This document shows positions 42,946 through 51,909 of a stretch of DNA of 64,000 bases, in pieces (position 1 is the first letter of the stretch; the number at the start of each line of letters is the position of its first letter). The position numbers were made by a program, and so were the translations under genes. Origin of the DNA: Virgibacillus necropolis. GTDB lineage: Bacteria; Bacillota; Bacilli; Bacillales; Amphibacillaceae. The stretch lies in contig NZ_CP022437.1 in NCBI RefSeq assembly GCF_002224365.1, positions 434,001-498,000 of the forward strand, in the 5' to 3' direction. Under the pieces are notes generated by a model. The model was given only the letters and a program-made list of their open reading frames with translations, was not told where the DNA came from and made no database searches.

Positions 42946-43060
42946 GTATACACATTTGAAAACTTGTAAACAAAATGTAATCTTTACGTGTACAATGCAG
43001 TGTACAAGTAAACAAAGTAGTACACATGTTGGTTTATTAGTGATTGCATTTTTGTGTACA
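42946..43060. repeat. GTGTAC/GTACAC iterons upstream of parM (candidate centromere/operator)
   Basis: GTATACAC (42946), GTGTACA (42988, 43000 and 43053) and GTACACA (43019) recur in both orientations over about 115 bp, interspersed with two (A/C)AAGTAAACAAA-like words (near 42963 and 43004). The cluster ends 100 bp before the ParM gene. ParMRC-type systems keep their ParR-binding centromere exactly there, where it doubles as the operator. Confidence 0.55.
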
Positions 43061-43159
43061 TGTATACGGAAAAGAATACTAGTAAAAGCCTGTTTGCCTA
43101 TTTAAAAAGAATAATCTATTATTAGAAGTGTACTACTATTGAGAGGAGAATGATGGTAA

Positions 43160-44350
43160 ATGAATAAATCTAGAATTGCTGCAATAGATGTAGGAAATGA
43201 CGCATTAAAAGCAAACTTTGGAAAGTTAGAAAATGAATTGTATATACCAAATGTAATCGCTCGTGATATGGAGGATCGTCCTGTAATTGGAATAGAAGAA
43301 CTTGATGAAAAAGATCCTTTGGACAACATACATATCCGAGTCCATTCCCCAGCCCTAGAAGAAAATAATGCTGTTTACCGGGTTGGTAATCTAGCGACTA
43401 AGTCAAATAACTCTACGGAGCTAGATCCAGGAAGCAGTAAATCTGAAGAAGATCAAACAATTGTTATGTTAATTGCTTCCTTAGCATTAGATGCTGTGAG
43501 CAATGGAGAACTAAAAACGGGCAGGAATGATGTGATTGATGCAAACTATACACTAGGGACAGGCCTGCCGCTTCGTGAAGTAAAAGAAGGTAAAGATGTC
43601 GGTTATCGTTCACAGCTATTAGGATCCGTTCATCAGGTTGAATTTTTGGTAACACCGAAATACCAAGGAAAAAAGGTTAACATCAAATTCGATGAAGTAA
43701 AGGTATATCCAGAGGGGTTCGCAGCATACGTAAACCTCATCATGGATAATGATAGAAATGTAATCAATAAAGAACTAATCGATAAACAAATTTTAATTCA
43801 AGATATTGGTGGACTTTCAACAGATATCGCGGTAATCCGCAATCGCAATGTTGACGATGATAAAGCACAAGGCTTTAATTTAGGTGTTGCAGAATCATTG
43901 GAAGAAATTCGCGAAGAAATAAGAACTAAGCATGGTGTCGAACTAGATAGCCGTCGTGATGTGGTAGATATTATCACCCGCAAAAATGATCGCCACCATA
44001 TAATGGTTCGAGGAAGCCGGACTAATGTGCATGACATAACAGATCGTATTCTATTAGAGTTAGCTAAAAAAGAATACCGTTATTTACGTAATGTTTGGGC
44101 AAAAAACTCACAATCAGAAATCTGTTATTTTGTCGGTGGTGGATCGGCAGTATTAAAAGAGTATATTAAAGCGTTAAACAACAAATTAGATGGATTTAAT
44201 ATCGAGTTTTTTGAAGATGAAAATGAAAGTATTTGGATGATGGCAAACGCTTATTACAAACTAATTTCTGATTTTGTTGCGAAGTCTATAAAAGATACAA
44301 AAGATACAAAAGATACGAAAGAAGAAAAAACTGCAGAAAAAGCAAAGTAG
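43160..44350 (+). CDS. parM: ParM/StbA-family actin-like segregation ATPase
   Basis: 396 residues with the actin-fold nucleotide motifs: phosphate-1 AAIDVGNDALKA, phosphate-2 QDIGGLSTDIAVI and adenosine FVGGGSAVLKEYI. It should polymerise with ATP into filaments that push DNA apart. The C-terminus holds a small tandem repeat (KDTKDTKDTKEE, from repeated AAAGATAC). GAGAGGAG precedes the ATG. The ParR-like gene follows 9 bases later. Flanks look chromosomal, and no replication initiator is present, so this may be a chromosomal homologue or part of a large plasmid. Confidence 0.85.
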   Translation: MNKSRIAAIDVGNDALKANFGKLENELYIPNVIARDMEDRPVIGIEELDEKDPLDNIHIRVHSPALEENNAVYRVGNLATKSNNSTELDPGSSKSEEDQTIVMLIASLALDAVSNGELKTGRNDVIDANYTLGTGLPLREVKEGKDVGYRSQLLGSVHQVEFLVTPKYQGKKVNIKFDEVKVYPEGFAAYVNLIMDNDRNVINKELIDKQILIQDIGGLSTDIAVIRNRNVDDDKAQGFNLGVAESLEEIREEIRTKHGVELDSRRDVVDIITRKNDRHHIMVRGSRTNVHDITDRILLELAKKEYRYLRNVWAKNSQSEICYFVGGGSAVLKEYIKALNNKLDGFNIEFFEDENESIWMMANAYYKLISDFVAKSIKDTKDTKDTKEEKTAEKAK

Positions 44351-44359
44351 GGTGATAGT

Positions 44360-44899
44360 ATGTCAGATACGAAAAAAGGTATAGAGCGCGGACAGTCTAT
44401 TACATTTCGTGTTCCTTCAGACACACCCGACCATGTACTAAAGTTATTACAAAAGTTAAAGGATACAGAACGAAGAAATTTTTCCAGCAAAATTGCTCAG
44501 TATGTATTAAAAGGGGTTAATGAAACCTACACAAGAGAACGCGAAACGGTCACAATTCCGCTTCCAAAACAACTAACAAAGGAACAAAAAAGCTGGATCA
44601 AACATGAGCATTCTGAAGTACTAATTGGAACTATTGTGTATCAATTGTTGAGTGATCCCATACGTGCAACATCGTTATTGGCATCATTAAGTAATGGTTC
44701 AACGAATAGATATGAAACAATGCATTTTGATGAAGTTGCCAGTAGTAAGGAAGATGACGTGACTGATACAAGCGAAAGACTAGGTGATTTAGATTTAGAT
44801 GATATGCAAGAAGATTTATATGCTCAATCTGTTGAAGAAAAAGACACTGAGCTTGACGAAGATCCCTTAGGGGACTTTTTCTCCAGTATGAATAAGTAA
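44360..44899 (+). CDS. ParR-like DNA-binding adaptor
   Basis: 179 residues. The N-terminal GQSITFRVPSDTPDHVLKLLQKL segment resembles the ribbon-helix-helix of ParR proteins. The C-terminal third is very acidic and ends LDEDPLGDFFSSMNK, like the tails with which ParR caps ParM filaments. Its place directly behind ParM is the main support. It probably binds the iterons at 42946 and represses its own operon. RBS is GGGTGAT. Confidence 0.65.
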   Translation: MSDTKKGIERGQSITFRVPSDTPDHVLKLLQKLKDTERRNFSSKIAQYVLKGVNETYTRERETVTIPLPKQLTKEQKSWIKHEHSEVLIGTIVYQLLSDPIRATSLLASLSNGSTNRYETMHFDEVASSKEDDVTDTSERLGDLDLDDMQEDLYAQSVEEKDTELDEDPLGDFFSSMNK

Positions 44900-44937
44900 T
44901 AAAAAGGTGCAGCTGATGGTTGCGCCTTTTTATTATT
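44898..44937 (+). terminator. terminator after the parMR operon
   Basis: AATAAAAAGG-TGC / GCG-CCTTTTTATT stem. Confidence 0.8.
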
Positions 44938-44949
44938 TCAAATTTCTTC

Positions 44950-44980
44950 TTTACATTTCCGTTACGTTAACGTTTATAGT
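44950..44980 (+). promoter_or_regulatory. MerR-type promoter with 19-bp spacer
   Basis: TTTACA (44950-44955) and TATAGT (44975-44980) are 19 bp apart, the over-long spacing that MerR activators correct. The spacer holds the palindrome ACGTTAACGT (44964-44973). Confidence 0.75.
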
Positions 44981-45002
44981 GGGTTCTAGGGAGATGATAA
45001 AC

Positions 45003-46049
45003 GTGTATATTAAAGAAGTTGCTAAAAGACTAAATACGACACCAAGGTCCATTCGTTTCTACGAGGAAAAAGGATTAATCTTTCCTGAAAAGGATGTCGA
45101 AAATGACTATCGTTCTTTTACAGAAAGTGATATTCTTCGCTTAAGTACGATACTAGCGTTAAGAGAAATAGGTATTTCTATAAGTAATATCGGTAAAATT
45201 CTACAAAATCCAGAAATGGGTATGAATGATTACTTAACTATTCAACGATCAGCGCTTTTTGAAAAGTGGATTGAAATGAAAGACATGATTGAGACCATTG
45301 ATCAAATGATGGACGGAACGGATGTAGACACCTACTCGATAGAGGAGATAGTTATGTTATCTCAACATTTAAAAGGAATAAAAAATGCTAGAAAAAATTG
45401 GGAAGACAAATGGAATTTTGATGAACAGGCTGTTGATTATGATCAAAATATTAAAATGCATGGCTATCGCTTCAATGTGCACGAGGATTATGAAAAAGCG
45501 CTATCGAAAGTAGTCACTTCGATTAGTCTGCAACCAGGGGATATAAGTTTAGACATTGGGGTTGGTACAGGAAATCTAGGAGCAAAGTTTTTGTCGAAAA
45601 GCACAAAAGTTATCGGTGTCGATCAGTCGGAAAAAATGCTTCTGATATGTAATGAAAAACATCCAAATATGGAAACTCGGAAGGGGCATTTCTTAGCATT
45701 ACCGTTACTGGACAATCAAGTTAATAACGTCGTATCGAGCTATGCGTTGCACCATTTGCCAGACAGTGAAAAGGTTTTGGCTTTCAAAGAAATGGATCGA
45801 GTACTAAAGGATGAGGGGCAAATTTGTATTGTTGACTTAATGTTTTTGAATGAACAACACAGAACAAAGGTAATTGGAGATTTCCATGAATCAGGGAATA
45901 CGGAAGCTATTGAAGCAATTGAGGACGAGTTTTATGCCGACAGATCTGTGTTGGTTGATAGGCTCGTTGACAATGGTTACCATGTGGAAACGCATCAGTT
46001 CAATGATATTTTAAGTATGATTTATGCTAGTAAGGGTGTGAAGAAGTAA
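45003..46049 (+). CDS. MerR-family regulator fused to a SAM-dependent methyltransferase
   Basis: About 348 residues from a GTG at 45003, 9 bases after AGGGAGA. A MerR HTH (YIKEVAKRLNTTPRSIRFYEEKGLIFPEKD) with linking helix occupies about 1-110. A class I methyltransferase domain (about 140-330) follows, with DIGVGTGNLG (SAM loop), VIGVDQSEKML and YALHHLPD. The methyltransferase may serve as ligand-sensing or as an enzyme coupled to control of its own promoter. Substrate unknown. It is unclear whether it belongs functionally to parMR. Confidence 0.82.
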   Translation: MYIKEVAKRLNTTPRSIRFYEEKGLIFPEKDVENDYRSFTESDILRLSTILALREIGISISNIGKILQNPEMGMNDYLTIQRSALFEKWIEMKDMIETIDQMMDGTDVDTYSIEEIVMLSQHLKGIKNARKNWEDKWNFDEQAVDYDQNIKMHGYRFNVHEDYEKALSKVVTSISLQPGDISLDIGVGTGNLGAKFLSKSTKVIGVDQSEKMLLICNEKHPNMETRKGHFLALPLLDNQVNNVVSSYALHHLPDSEKVLAFKEMDRVLKDEGQICIVDLMFLNEQHRTKVIGDFHESGNTEAIEAIEDEFYADRSVLVDRLVDNGYHVETHQFNDILSMIYASKGVKK

Positions 46050-46119
46050 TGGGTACAAAAGTTGATGCAGAAAACGTAGTAGTGATCCAACAGATAATGA
46101 TGTGGAGCAAATATACAAG

Positions 46120-46153
46120 CCGTACGAAGCTCGATACCATCGAGCGAGTACGG
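46120..46153. repeat. hairpin bordering the 20-bp array
   Basis: CCGTAC-GAA-GCTCGAT-ACC-ATCGAGC-GA-GTACGG is a 34-bp inverted repeat whose right arm runs into the first array unit. No T tract, so a terminator is unlikely. Confidence 0.7.
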
Positions 46154-46503
46154 CGGATATATCGAAATAACGGCGGATATATCGAAATAACGGCGGATAT
46201 ATCGAAATAACGGCGGATATATCGAAATAACGGCGGATATATCGAAATAACGGCGGATATATCGAAATAACGGCGGATATATCGAAATAACGGCGGATAT
46301 ATCGAAATAACGGCGGATATATCGAAATAACGGCGGATATATCGAAATAACGGCGGATATATCGAAATAACGGCGGATATATCGAAATAACGGCGGATAT
46401 ATCGAAATAACGGCGGATATATCGAAATAACGGCGGATATATCGAAATAACGGCGGATATATCGAAATAACGGCGGATATATCGAAATAACGGCGGATAT
46501 ATC
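46151..46503. repeat. perfect tandem array, 18 copies of a 20-bp unit
   Basis: CGGCGGATATATCGAAATAA starts every 20 bp from 46151 to 46491 (17 full copies and a final 13-base one) with no mismatch. Each unit contains the palindrome GATATATC. The period is close to two helical turns, so sites face one side of the helix. The long minus-strand frame here (46022-46549) is a by-product: 20 bp is not a multiple of three and the unit lacks stops in any minus frame. Confidence 0.97.
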
Positions 46504-46593
46504 TCACCTCAAAAACCGCAATCATCGACAATTTTAATGAACTAATCAAAGCATGTCATCCTAATAATAATAAAAACATTATTTCCTGAACTG

Positions 46594-46783
46594 TGCTATA
46601 ATGATAATTGTAGTAAAAATAATCTGAATACCACGAAGAAACACCTCGCATGATTAGTACTCTGGCTCTAAGCCTGTCTTTTTTTCGCTATATGTTAAGG
46701 TGTTTTTTGTTTGCTCTTAGATGGTAAAATTTTACATTTACTGAAGATAAGATACAAAAATATATAAATTGGAGTGAAAGTTT
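46594..46783 (+). promoter_or_regulatory. extended -10 promoter and structured leader of the DUF1611 operon
   Basis: TGCTATAAT (46594-46602) is an extended -10 element. The leader of about 175 bases can fold an outer stem ACACCT / AGGTGT (near 46642 and 46699) around a GGCTCTAAGCC hairpin that is followed by T7, and the outer stem is also followed by T6. The architecture resembles an attenuator or riboswitch, but no known class was recognised. Confidence 0.45.
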
Positions 46784-47872
46784 ATGAAGGAAACAGCAAT
46801 TGTTTATTGCGAAAGTAAATTCGGAACAATGGACGGAAAGACTGCAAATGGTCTAGTGAGAAGTTCTGGTAAATATCAGATTGTAGGAGTAATTGACAGT
46901 ACAAAGGCTGGTTTGGATGCAGGTGAATATCTGGAAGAGAAAAGAAACAACATTCCAGTGTTTGAAAGTCTTGAACACGCTCTTGGAAATTTATCTGAAG
47001 TACCAGATCAGTTCATTTATGGAATCGCGCCTTCCGAGGGATTTTTGAAGAGTAATGAGAGAGAAATTGTGTTAACAGCAATGGAGCAAGGAATGAATAT
47101 AGTCAACACGCTTCATGAATTTTTTACAGATGATGAAGAATTTGTAAAACATTCCTTAAAGTTTGAAGTTACTATCCATGACGTAAGAAAGCCACCACAA
47201 AAGAAAGACATGCACCTGTTTTCAGGAAGAATACTGAATGTCAAAACTCCGATTATTGCAGTGCTTGGTACGGACAGCGCTGTTGGTAAAAGAACGACAT
47301 CAGTTTTGCTTGAAGAAGCGCTTACTAACAAGGGACTAAATGTTGCGTTTGTGGCTACAGGTCAAACGGGATTGATTCAAGGTGCAAAATACGGTGTAGC
47401 GATAGACGCCATTCCTTCACAATTTATGACAGGTGAGATTGAAAATCAAATCATGAGAGCTTATGAAAATGAAAATCCTGATATTATTATTGTTGAGGGG
47501 CAAGGGGCATTAAGCCACCCTGCTTATATCAGCGCCTGCTCAATTATTAGAGGATCAAGACCGAGTTCTATCATTGTTCAGCATCCACCGAAAAGAGAAA
47601 ACCTTGGTGATTTCAGCTATATGAAAATGCCAACATTAAAGAGTGAGATAGATCTAATCGGAGCATTTTCAAAATCAGAGGTTATCGCGGTTACCATTAA
47701 TCATGAGGATATGTCGGATAAAGAGGTACTTGAGGCTGTTTCTGAGTATGAAAAGGACCTTAAACTTCCAGCTACAGATGTATTAAAGCACGGCTGTGAC
47801 AAACTAATCGATAGGTTCTTCGAGGTTTATCCAGAATTAAAAAGTAAAATTAAAAAAGTGCTTGTCAATTGA
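46784..47872 (+). CDS. DUF1611 (DgcN-like) P-loop protein
   Basis: 362 residues. The N-terminal DUF1611_N part includes YGIAPSEGFLKSNEREIVLTAM. The C-terminal P-loop-like domain has GTDSAVGKRTTSVLLEEAL, VATGQTGLIQGAKYG and IIVEGQGALSHPAY. Members include DgcN, which acts with a dehydrogenase in D-glutamate catabolism. The next gene is an amino-acid racemase overlapping by 4 bases, so the pair probably acts on a D-amino acid or its derivative. RBS GGAGTGA. Confidence 0.8.
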   Translation: MKETAIVYCESKFGTMDGKTANGLVRSSGKYQIVGVIDSTKAGLDAGEYLEEKRNNIPVFESLEHALGNLSEVPDQFIYGIAPSEGFLKSNEREIVLTAMEQGMNIVNTLHEFFTDDEEFVKHSLKFEVTIHDVRKPPQKKDMHLFSGRILNVKTPIIAVLGTDSAVGKRTTSVLLEEALTNKGLNVAFVATGQTGLIQGAKYGVAIDAIPSQFMTGEIENQIMRAYENENPDIIIVEGQGALSHPAYISACSIIRGSRPSSIIVQHPPKRENLGDFSYMKMPTLKSEIDLIGAFSKSEVIAVTINHEDMSDKEVLEAVSEYEKDLKLPATDVLKHGCDKLIDRFFEVYPELKSKIKKVLVN

Positions 47873-48954
47873 TAGAGACAGCCATACACGCCACATCTAG
47901 GGTTGAGATCAATCTTGCAAAGATCGCGCACAATGCGGAAAAACTAGTTCAACTATATGGTTCAAAAGGAATTGAACTTATGGGAGTTACAAAAACCGTA
48001 TGCGGCGATTCAGTTATTGCTGAGATTTTTGTGAATAATGGGATCCATATGCTTGCGGATTCCAAACTAGTTAATCTGAAGAAAATGCGCGATGCAGGTG
48101 TAAGTGCACAATTTGTCCTGCTAAGGTCGCCAGCCCTTAGTGAGGTTGATGCAGTCGTTCAATATGCTGATATCAGTATGAATACCGAGTTAAGTGTCAT
48201 CAAAAAGCTTGCTGAAACAGCAAATCTATCTAATTCAGTACACCAAATTATCCTAATGGTAGAAATGGGCGATTTAAGAGAGGGTATTATGCCTGCAAAT
48301 CTCGAGGGGTTTATTCAAAAGGTTATGGAACTTTCGGGAGTTGCGATTGTGGGCATCGGTGCAAATTTTGCCTGTTTTGGGGGTGTTAGACCAAGCAAAG
48401 ATAATATGAGTGAACTCTCGAAACTTGCTGACATCATTCAAACAAGATTTTCACTTCCGCTAGTACATGTTACAGGCGGTAATTCAGCTAACTACAACTG
48501 GTTTACTGCAGCTGATAGTATTGGAAATATCAACAATTTAAGACTAGGTGAATCAATCTATTTGGGACGGGAAACACTTGACCGAAAGGCTATACCTGGA
48601 TTATATACAGATGCGTTTACGTTTGTGTCAGAGGTAATTGAATCGAAAATAAAGCCATCTGTTCCTTACGGGGAAACGGGACAGAATGCGTTTGGAAATC
48701 GCCTGCAATTTCGTGACCGTGGACTGATAAGAAGGGCTATCGCTTCTTTCGGATCACAAGACGTTCTTGTAGCAGGATTAACACCTGAATTAGATATTGA
48801 AATTCTCGGATCGAGTAGTGACCATACGATTCTTGATGCAAAAGAAGTTGATTTGAAAGTAGGAGACGAGGTTAGGTTTGCTCTTGATTATGGCGCTCTT
48901 CTATCCGTTATGACGTCTGTATATATAACAAAAAAGTATAGTAACATTTTATAA
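47869..48954 (+). CDS. alanine/ornithine racemase-family PLP enzyme
   Basis: 361 residues, fold-III PLP family: RVEINLAKIAHNAEKL, the lysine in GVTKTVCGD (PLP Schiff base), VHVTGGNSANYNW and RLGESIYLG (phosphate). Length matches ornithine-racemase-like proteins and the C-terminal beta domain is present. TTG start overlaps the DUF1611 stop by 4 bases (TTGA) without a clear Shine-Dalgarno, so it depends on coupling. Substrate (Ala, Orn, Glu, other) is not readable. Confidence 0.82.
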   Translation: MIETAIHATSRVEINLAKIAHNAEKLVQLYGSKGIELMGVTKTVCGDSVIAEIFVNNGIHMLADSKLVNLKKMRDAGVSAQFVLLRSPALSEVDAVVQYADISMNTELSVIKKLAETANLSNSVHQIILMVEMGDLREGIMPANLEGFIQKVMELSGVAIVGIGANFACFGGVRPSKDNMSELSKLADIIQTRFSLPLVHVTGGNSANYNWFTAADSIGNINNLRLGESIYLGRETLDRKAIPGLYTDAFTFVSEVIESKIKPSVPYGETGQNAFGNRLQFRDRGLIRRAIASFGSQDVLVAGLTPELDIEILGSSSDHTILDAKEVDLKVGDEVRFALDYGALLSVMTSVYITKKYSNIL

Positions 48955-49046
48955 GTGAGAGCTTTGCGGAATCGGTATAGAGCTTGGATGAATTGTAGCG
49001 AATACTGATATAAACCAATCCAACCCCGTTCCACCCCCACTTCTTA

Positions 49047-50480
49047 TCAAACGATGAAGAATCCGACTGCTAGGTACAAAACAGCTGCTATTCCAGCGCA
49101 AATGGAAGCGAATTTCAATTTATAGCGTGCATACTCAACAAGTGGCATATCTAGAATAGATGCAGTTGTAATCGTTGTGTCCCCGAGCGGTGACGCCAGT
49201 GCTCCAAATGCTCCACTTGCAAATACCGCTCCAACTGTTAAAGCTAATGATGAATCAGTAACCGTAGCAAGGGTGATTCCGAGTGGCATGAACAAACCCC
49301 ATGTCCCCCATGAAGATCCGATAAAATAAGCAACAACTGCCCCGATTACAAAGATGACAGCTGGTATAGTAAAGGCGGGTAAAAATGACCCAAGTGTTGA
49401 ACTGATAAATAAAGAAAAGCCAAGATCCTCTGCTACAAGTGACAATGCCCATACAAGCACTAAAAGAATAATTGCTTGCATCAGTCGATTTCCACCATCG
49501 AAAAAGTGATAAATCGTTTCGTCTATCGGCTGGCGACGCAGCATATAAAAAATAAAGGTGATAACTAAGGTGATAAATACCGCGAGTAGCATCACAAACG
49601 TCGCATCAGCTATTGAAAACGCCTGGAAGATGCTATCTGCTCCTTTTTCATTCCCGTCTTGCCATAATAAAAATAAGGAAAAGCCTAAGAGCAGAAACAA
49701 TGGTACAATCAAATTCCAAGGCTGTGCTTTAACCATTGATAATTCCTTTTTACGGCCCATTTTGTGATAGTCAGGTTCCTCTTTTTTTGCATCATTAGAT
49801 TGTTTTTTTGGTTCGTCCTCTTTTTTCGATGAAGACCAAAATGTTTGAACCAGTCCAAGTATCAACGTGACAATTGCAAAAAAGTTGAATGGAATACTTA
49901 GTAAAAAAATGTGATACGCAGAAGCATCAAGTTGGTGTTTTTGAATACCGCTATCCACTAGAGAAATCATAAAACCAACAAAAGCTGTTGCTACAGGCAG
50001 AAGTACAATGACAGATTCAGTAGAAACGTCCATCGTCATTCCAACTCTTTTCTTGGATAACTTCATCTTCTCCATAATAGATTTAATGACAGGGCCAATC
50101 ATCATAATCCGGAACATTGGCATCATGAAGGTGAATGGAAGTGTTAGCCAGATTAAACTGAGTAATCCCCGTTGTGAGTGTATTTTACCGCCAATCCATT
50201 CAGAAAATCCTTTTATACCACCAGATATAGTCATCATGCCTACAAGCCCGCCAAACAAATAAAGAAATGCAATAATTTGGATGTTCGACTTATCAGATAA
50301 AGTGTTTACAACATATGTAACTGTTTCCTGTGCTCCACCTAATAGGTTTGCTTCAACGAGCAAGGCGCCAACTAGGAGGCCGAGAACAAGGCCGGGCATT
50401 ATTTTTTTTAACCATATAGACATTGCAATAACGATTAAAAAGGGTATTATTGACATCCATGCGTTTTCCAAGTCATCCAA
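49047..50480 (-). CDS. NhaC-family Na+/H+ antiporter-like carrier
   Basis: 477 residues and about eleven helices. IGSSWGTWGLFMPLGI and FGALASPLGDTTITTASI match NhaC/arginine-ornithine and malate-lactate antiporter-type carriers. A charged loop (about 225-255) splits the two halves. It might exchange Na+ for H+ or carry an organic or amino acid. It is on the opposite strand between the DUF1611-racemase pair and the Mur-ligase genes, so a shared role is only suggested by position. GTTAGGAG precedes the TTG/ATG region. Confidence 0.82.
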   Translation of the reverse strand: MDDLENAWMSIIPFLIVIAMSIWLKKIMPGLVLGLLVGALLVEANLLGGAQETVTYVVNTLSDKSNIQIIAFLYLFGGLVGMMTISGGIKGFSEWIGGKIHSQRGLLSLIWLTLPFTFMMPMFRIMMIGPVIKSIMEKMKLSKKRVGMTMDVSTESVIVLLPVATAFVGFMISLVDSGIQKHQLDASAYHIFLLSIPFNFFAIVTLILGLVQTFWSSSKKEDEPKKQSNDAKKEEPDYHKMGRKKELSMVKAQPWNLIVPLFLLLGFSLFLLWQDGNEKGADSIFQAFSIADATFVMLLAVFITLVITFIFYMLRRQPIDETIYHFFDGGNRLMQAIILLVLVWALSLVAEDLGFSLFISSTLGSFLPAFTIPAVIFVIGAVVAYFIGSSWGTWGLFMPLGITLATVTDSSLALTVGAVFASGAFGALASPLGDTTITTASILDMPLVEYARYKLKFASICAGIAAVLYLAVGFFIV

Positions 50481-50547
50481 CTCCTAACATTGATACCATG
50501 TCCTGTTTCTACGTTTTTATTCAAATTTATCGCAGTTTGGGCAGTAA

Positions 50548-50573
50548 AACCTCATGGCTTAAAAAATGAGGTT
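50548..50573. repeat. hairpin in the nhaC / AI-2E spacer
   Basis: AACCTCAT / ATGAGGTT, extended outwards by CAGTTT and AAACTG. It lies upstream of both divergent genes. No function assigned. Confidence 0.4.
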
Positions 50574-50764
50574 AAACTGAGAATTTTAGGTGGGGAATAA
50601 CTGACCGTTCAAGCTAGGGTTGGTTCAATTCGCATTCAGTAGGGGAAAAGAAAATTCCAACTGAATGAAGTTTCACTTTATACTTCTTGATTCGATTGTT
50701 GTTTAGTATAATTGTATAAAAGGTAAAGACTAAAGAATAAAATAATCAAAAGGAAGGTGCGGGA

Positions 50765-51832
50765 ATGTGGATTAGACATCCTTTTTTTAAATATGCAATA
50801 GGAACATTAATCGTTTTGCTCTGTATTTATTTCCTGGGAAAAGTAGACTTTTTTCTAAATCCGTTTCAAAAGTTGATTGCAATTCTATTCTTTCCAATTA
50901 TTATATCTGGGTTGTTTTATTACATACTTAGGCCAGTAGTGGATTTGTTTTCTAAGCCGAGATATATGAATCGTTCTATAGCAATCATAGCTGTTTATGT
51001 GCTTTTTGCAGCTATGGTATTCTTGTTTATCCAGCTTGTTGGGACTAAAATTGTCGACCAGGCACAACAAATAACGGAACAGTTTCCATCACAAGTAGAG
51101 GATACAGTTGAACAAACGAAGAATTTAATTGAAAAAAATAATTTTGGTATGTTTTCGGTGGAAGAGATTAAACAAAAATCAATTACGTTTTTAAGTGATC
51201 TTGCACAAACGATTGGTAATAATATTACGGCGATCATTGGAGCAATTACAAGTGTGGCAACTGTTTTAATTTTAGTGCCGTTTATCCTATTTTACTTTTT
51301 GAAAGATGGAGACAAGCTCCTACCTTACCTTCTGAAATTTATCCCTAATAAGCATTTGGATGAGGGAGAACGAATATTAAAGGATATTGACCGTACGCTT
51401 GCATCTTATATTCTCGGACAGTTGACTGTAGGGTTAGTAGACGGTGTTTTAATGTATATAGGTTATATGATTATTGATCTGGATTATGCTCTAGTTCTTG
51501 CTATGTTTGTTATCATAACTGCGGTAGTACCATTGATTGGTCCTGCGTTAGGTGTTTTACCTGCAATCTTAATTGCGTTAATCCAGGATCCAGTGATGGT
51601 AGTATATGTGCTAATTATTCTTCTTATTGTACAACAGTTAGAAGGTAACCTTGTTTCACCGGCTGTTTTCGGAAAAAGATTACAGTTACATCCATTAACA
51701 ATTATTTTATTACTTGTAGTAGCAGGAGCACTTTATGGGTTTGTAGGAATTTTAATTGCCATCCCACTTTATGCAGTATTGAAAGTTACTATAAAGAATT
51801 TTTATAAACTTTACCGTCTTCGCAAATCGTAG
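50765..51832 (+). CDS. AI-2E-family (PF01594) membrane transporter
   Basis: 355 residues, seven or eight helices with the family architecture: two N-terminal hairpins, a cytosolic helical segment (about 95-145), FILFYFLKDGD, ILGQLTVGLVDGVL, and VPLIGPALGVLPA plus LEGNLVSPAVFGKRLQLHP. The family includes Na+/H+ or small-molecule exporters; AI-2 transport is shown only for a few. AAGGAAGG precedes the ATG. It is followed 77 bases later by the first Mur-ligase-like gene, possibly in one operon. Confidence 0.88.
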   Translation: MWIRHPFFKYAIGTLIVLLCIYFLGKVDFFLNPFQKLIAILFFPIIISGLFYYILRPVVDLFSKPRYMNRSIAIIAVYVLFAAMVFLFIQLVGTKIVDQAQQITEQFPSQVEDTVEQTKNLIEKNNFGMFSVEEIKQKSITFLSDLAQTIGNNITAIIGAITSVATVLILVPFILFYFLKDGDKLLPYLLKFIPNKHLDEGERILKDIDRTLASYILGQLTVGLVDGVLMYIGYMIIDLDYALVLAMFVIITAVVPLIGPALGVLPAILIALIQDPVMVVYVLIILLIVQQLEGNLVSPAVFGKRLQLHPLTIILLLVVAGALYGFVGILIAIPLYAVLKVTIKNFYKLYRLRKS

Positions 51833-51909
51833 CCTAACATATTCATAGAATAAAATTTAATGTATAATGGACTAAAGAGTATACACGAAATGGGGGCATA
51901 GAATAAAAG

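Noticed and set aside
42946-43060. Replication origin iterons
   Set aside because: No rep gene or DnaA-box cluster is nearby, and ParM directly follows, so a partition site or operator fits better.
46151-46503. CRISPR array
   Set aside because: Repeats are directly adjacent with no unique spacers, and there are no cas genes in the window.
46022-46549. 175-codon minus-strand ORF with RYIRRYFDISAVISIYPPLF repeats
   Set aside because: It exists only because the 20-bp repeat has no stop codon in the minus frames; three DNA units give the 20-residue period. There is no ribosome binding site, and it overlaps the end of the MerR-methyltransferase gene.
46609-46710. Known riboswitch class (purine, lysine, guanidine, THF and others) in the DUF1611 leader
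   Set aside because: I compared conserved core words from memory and none matched; kept only as an unassigned structured leader.
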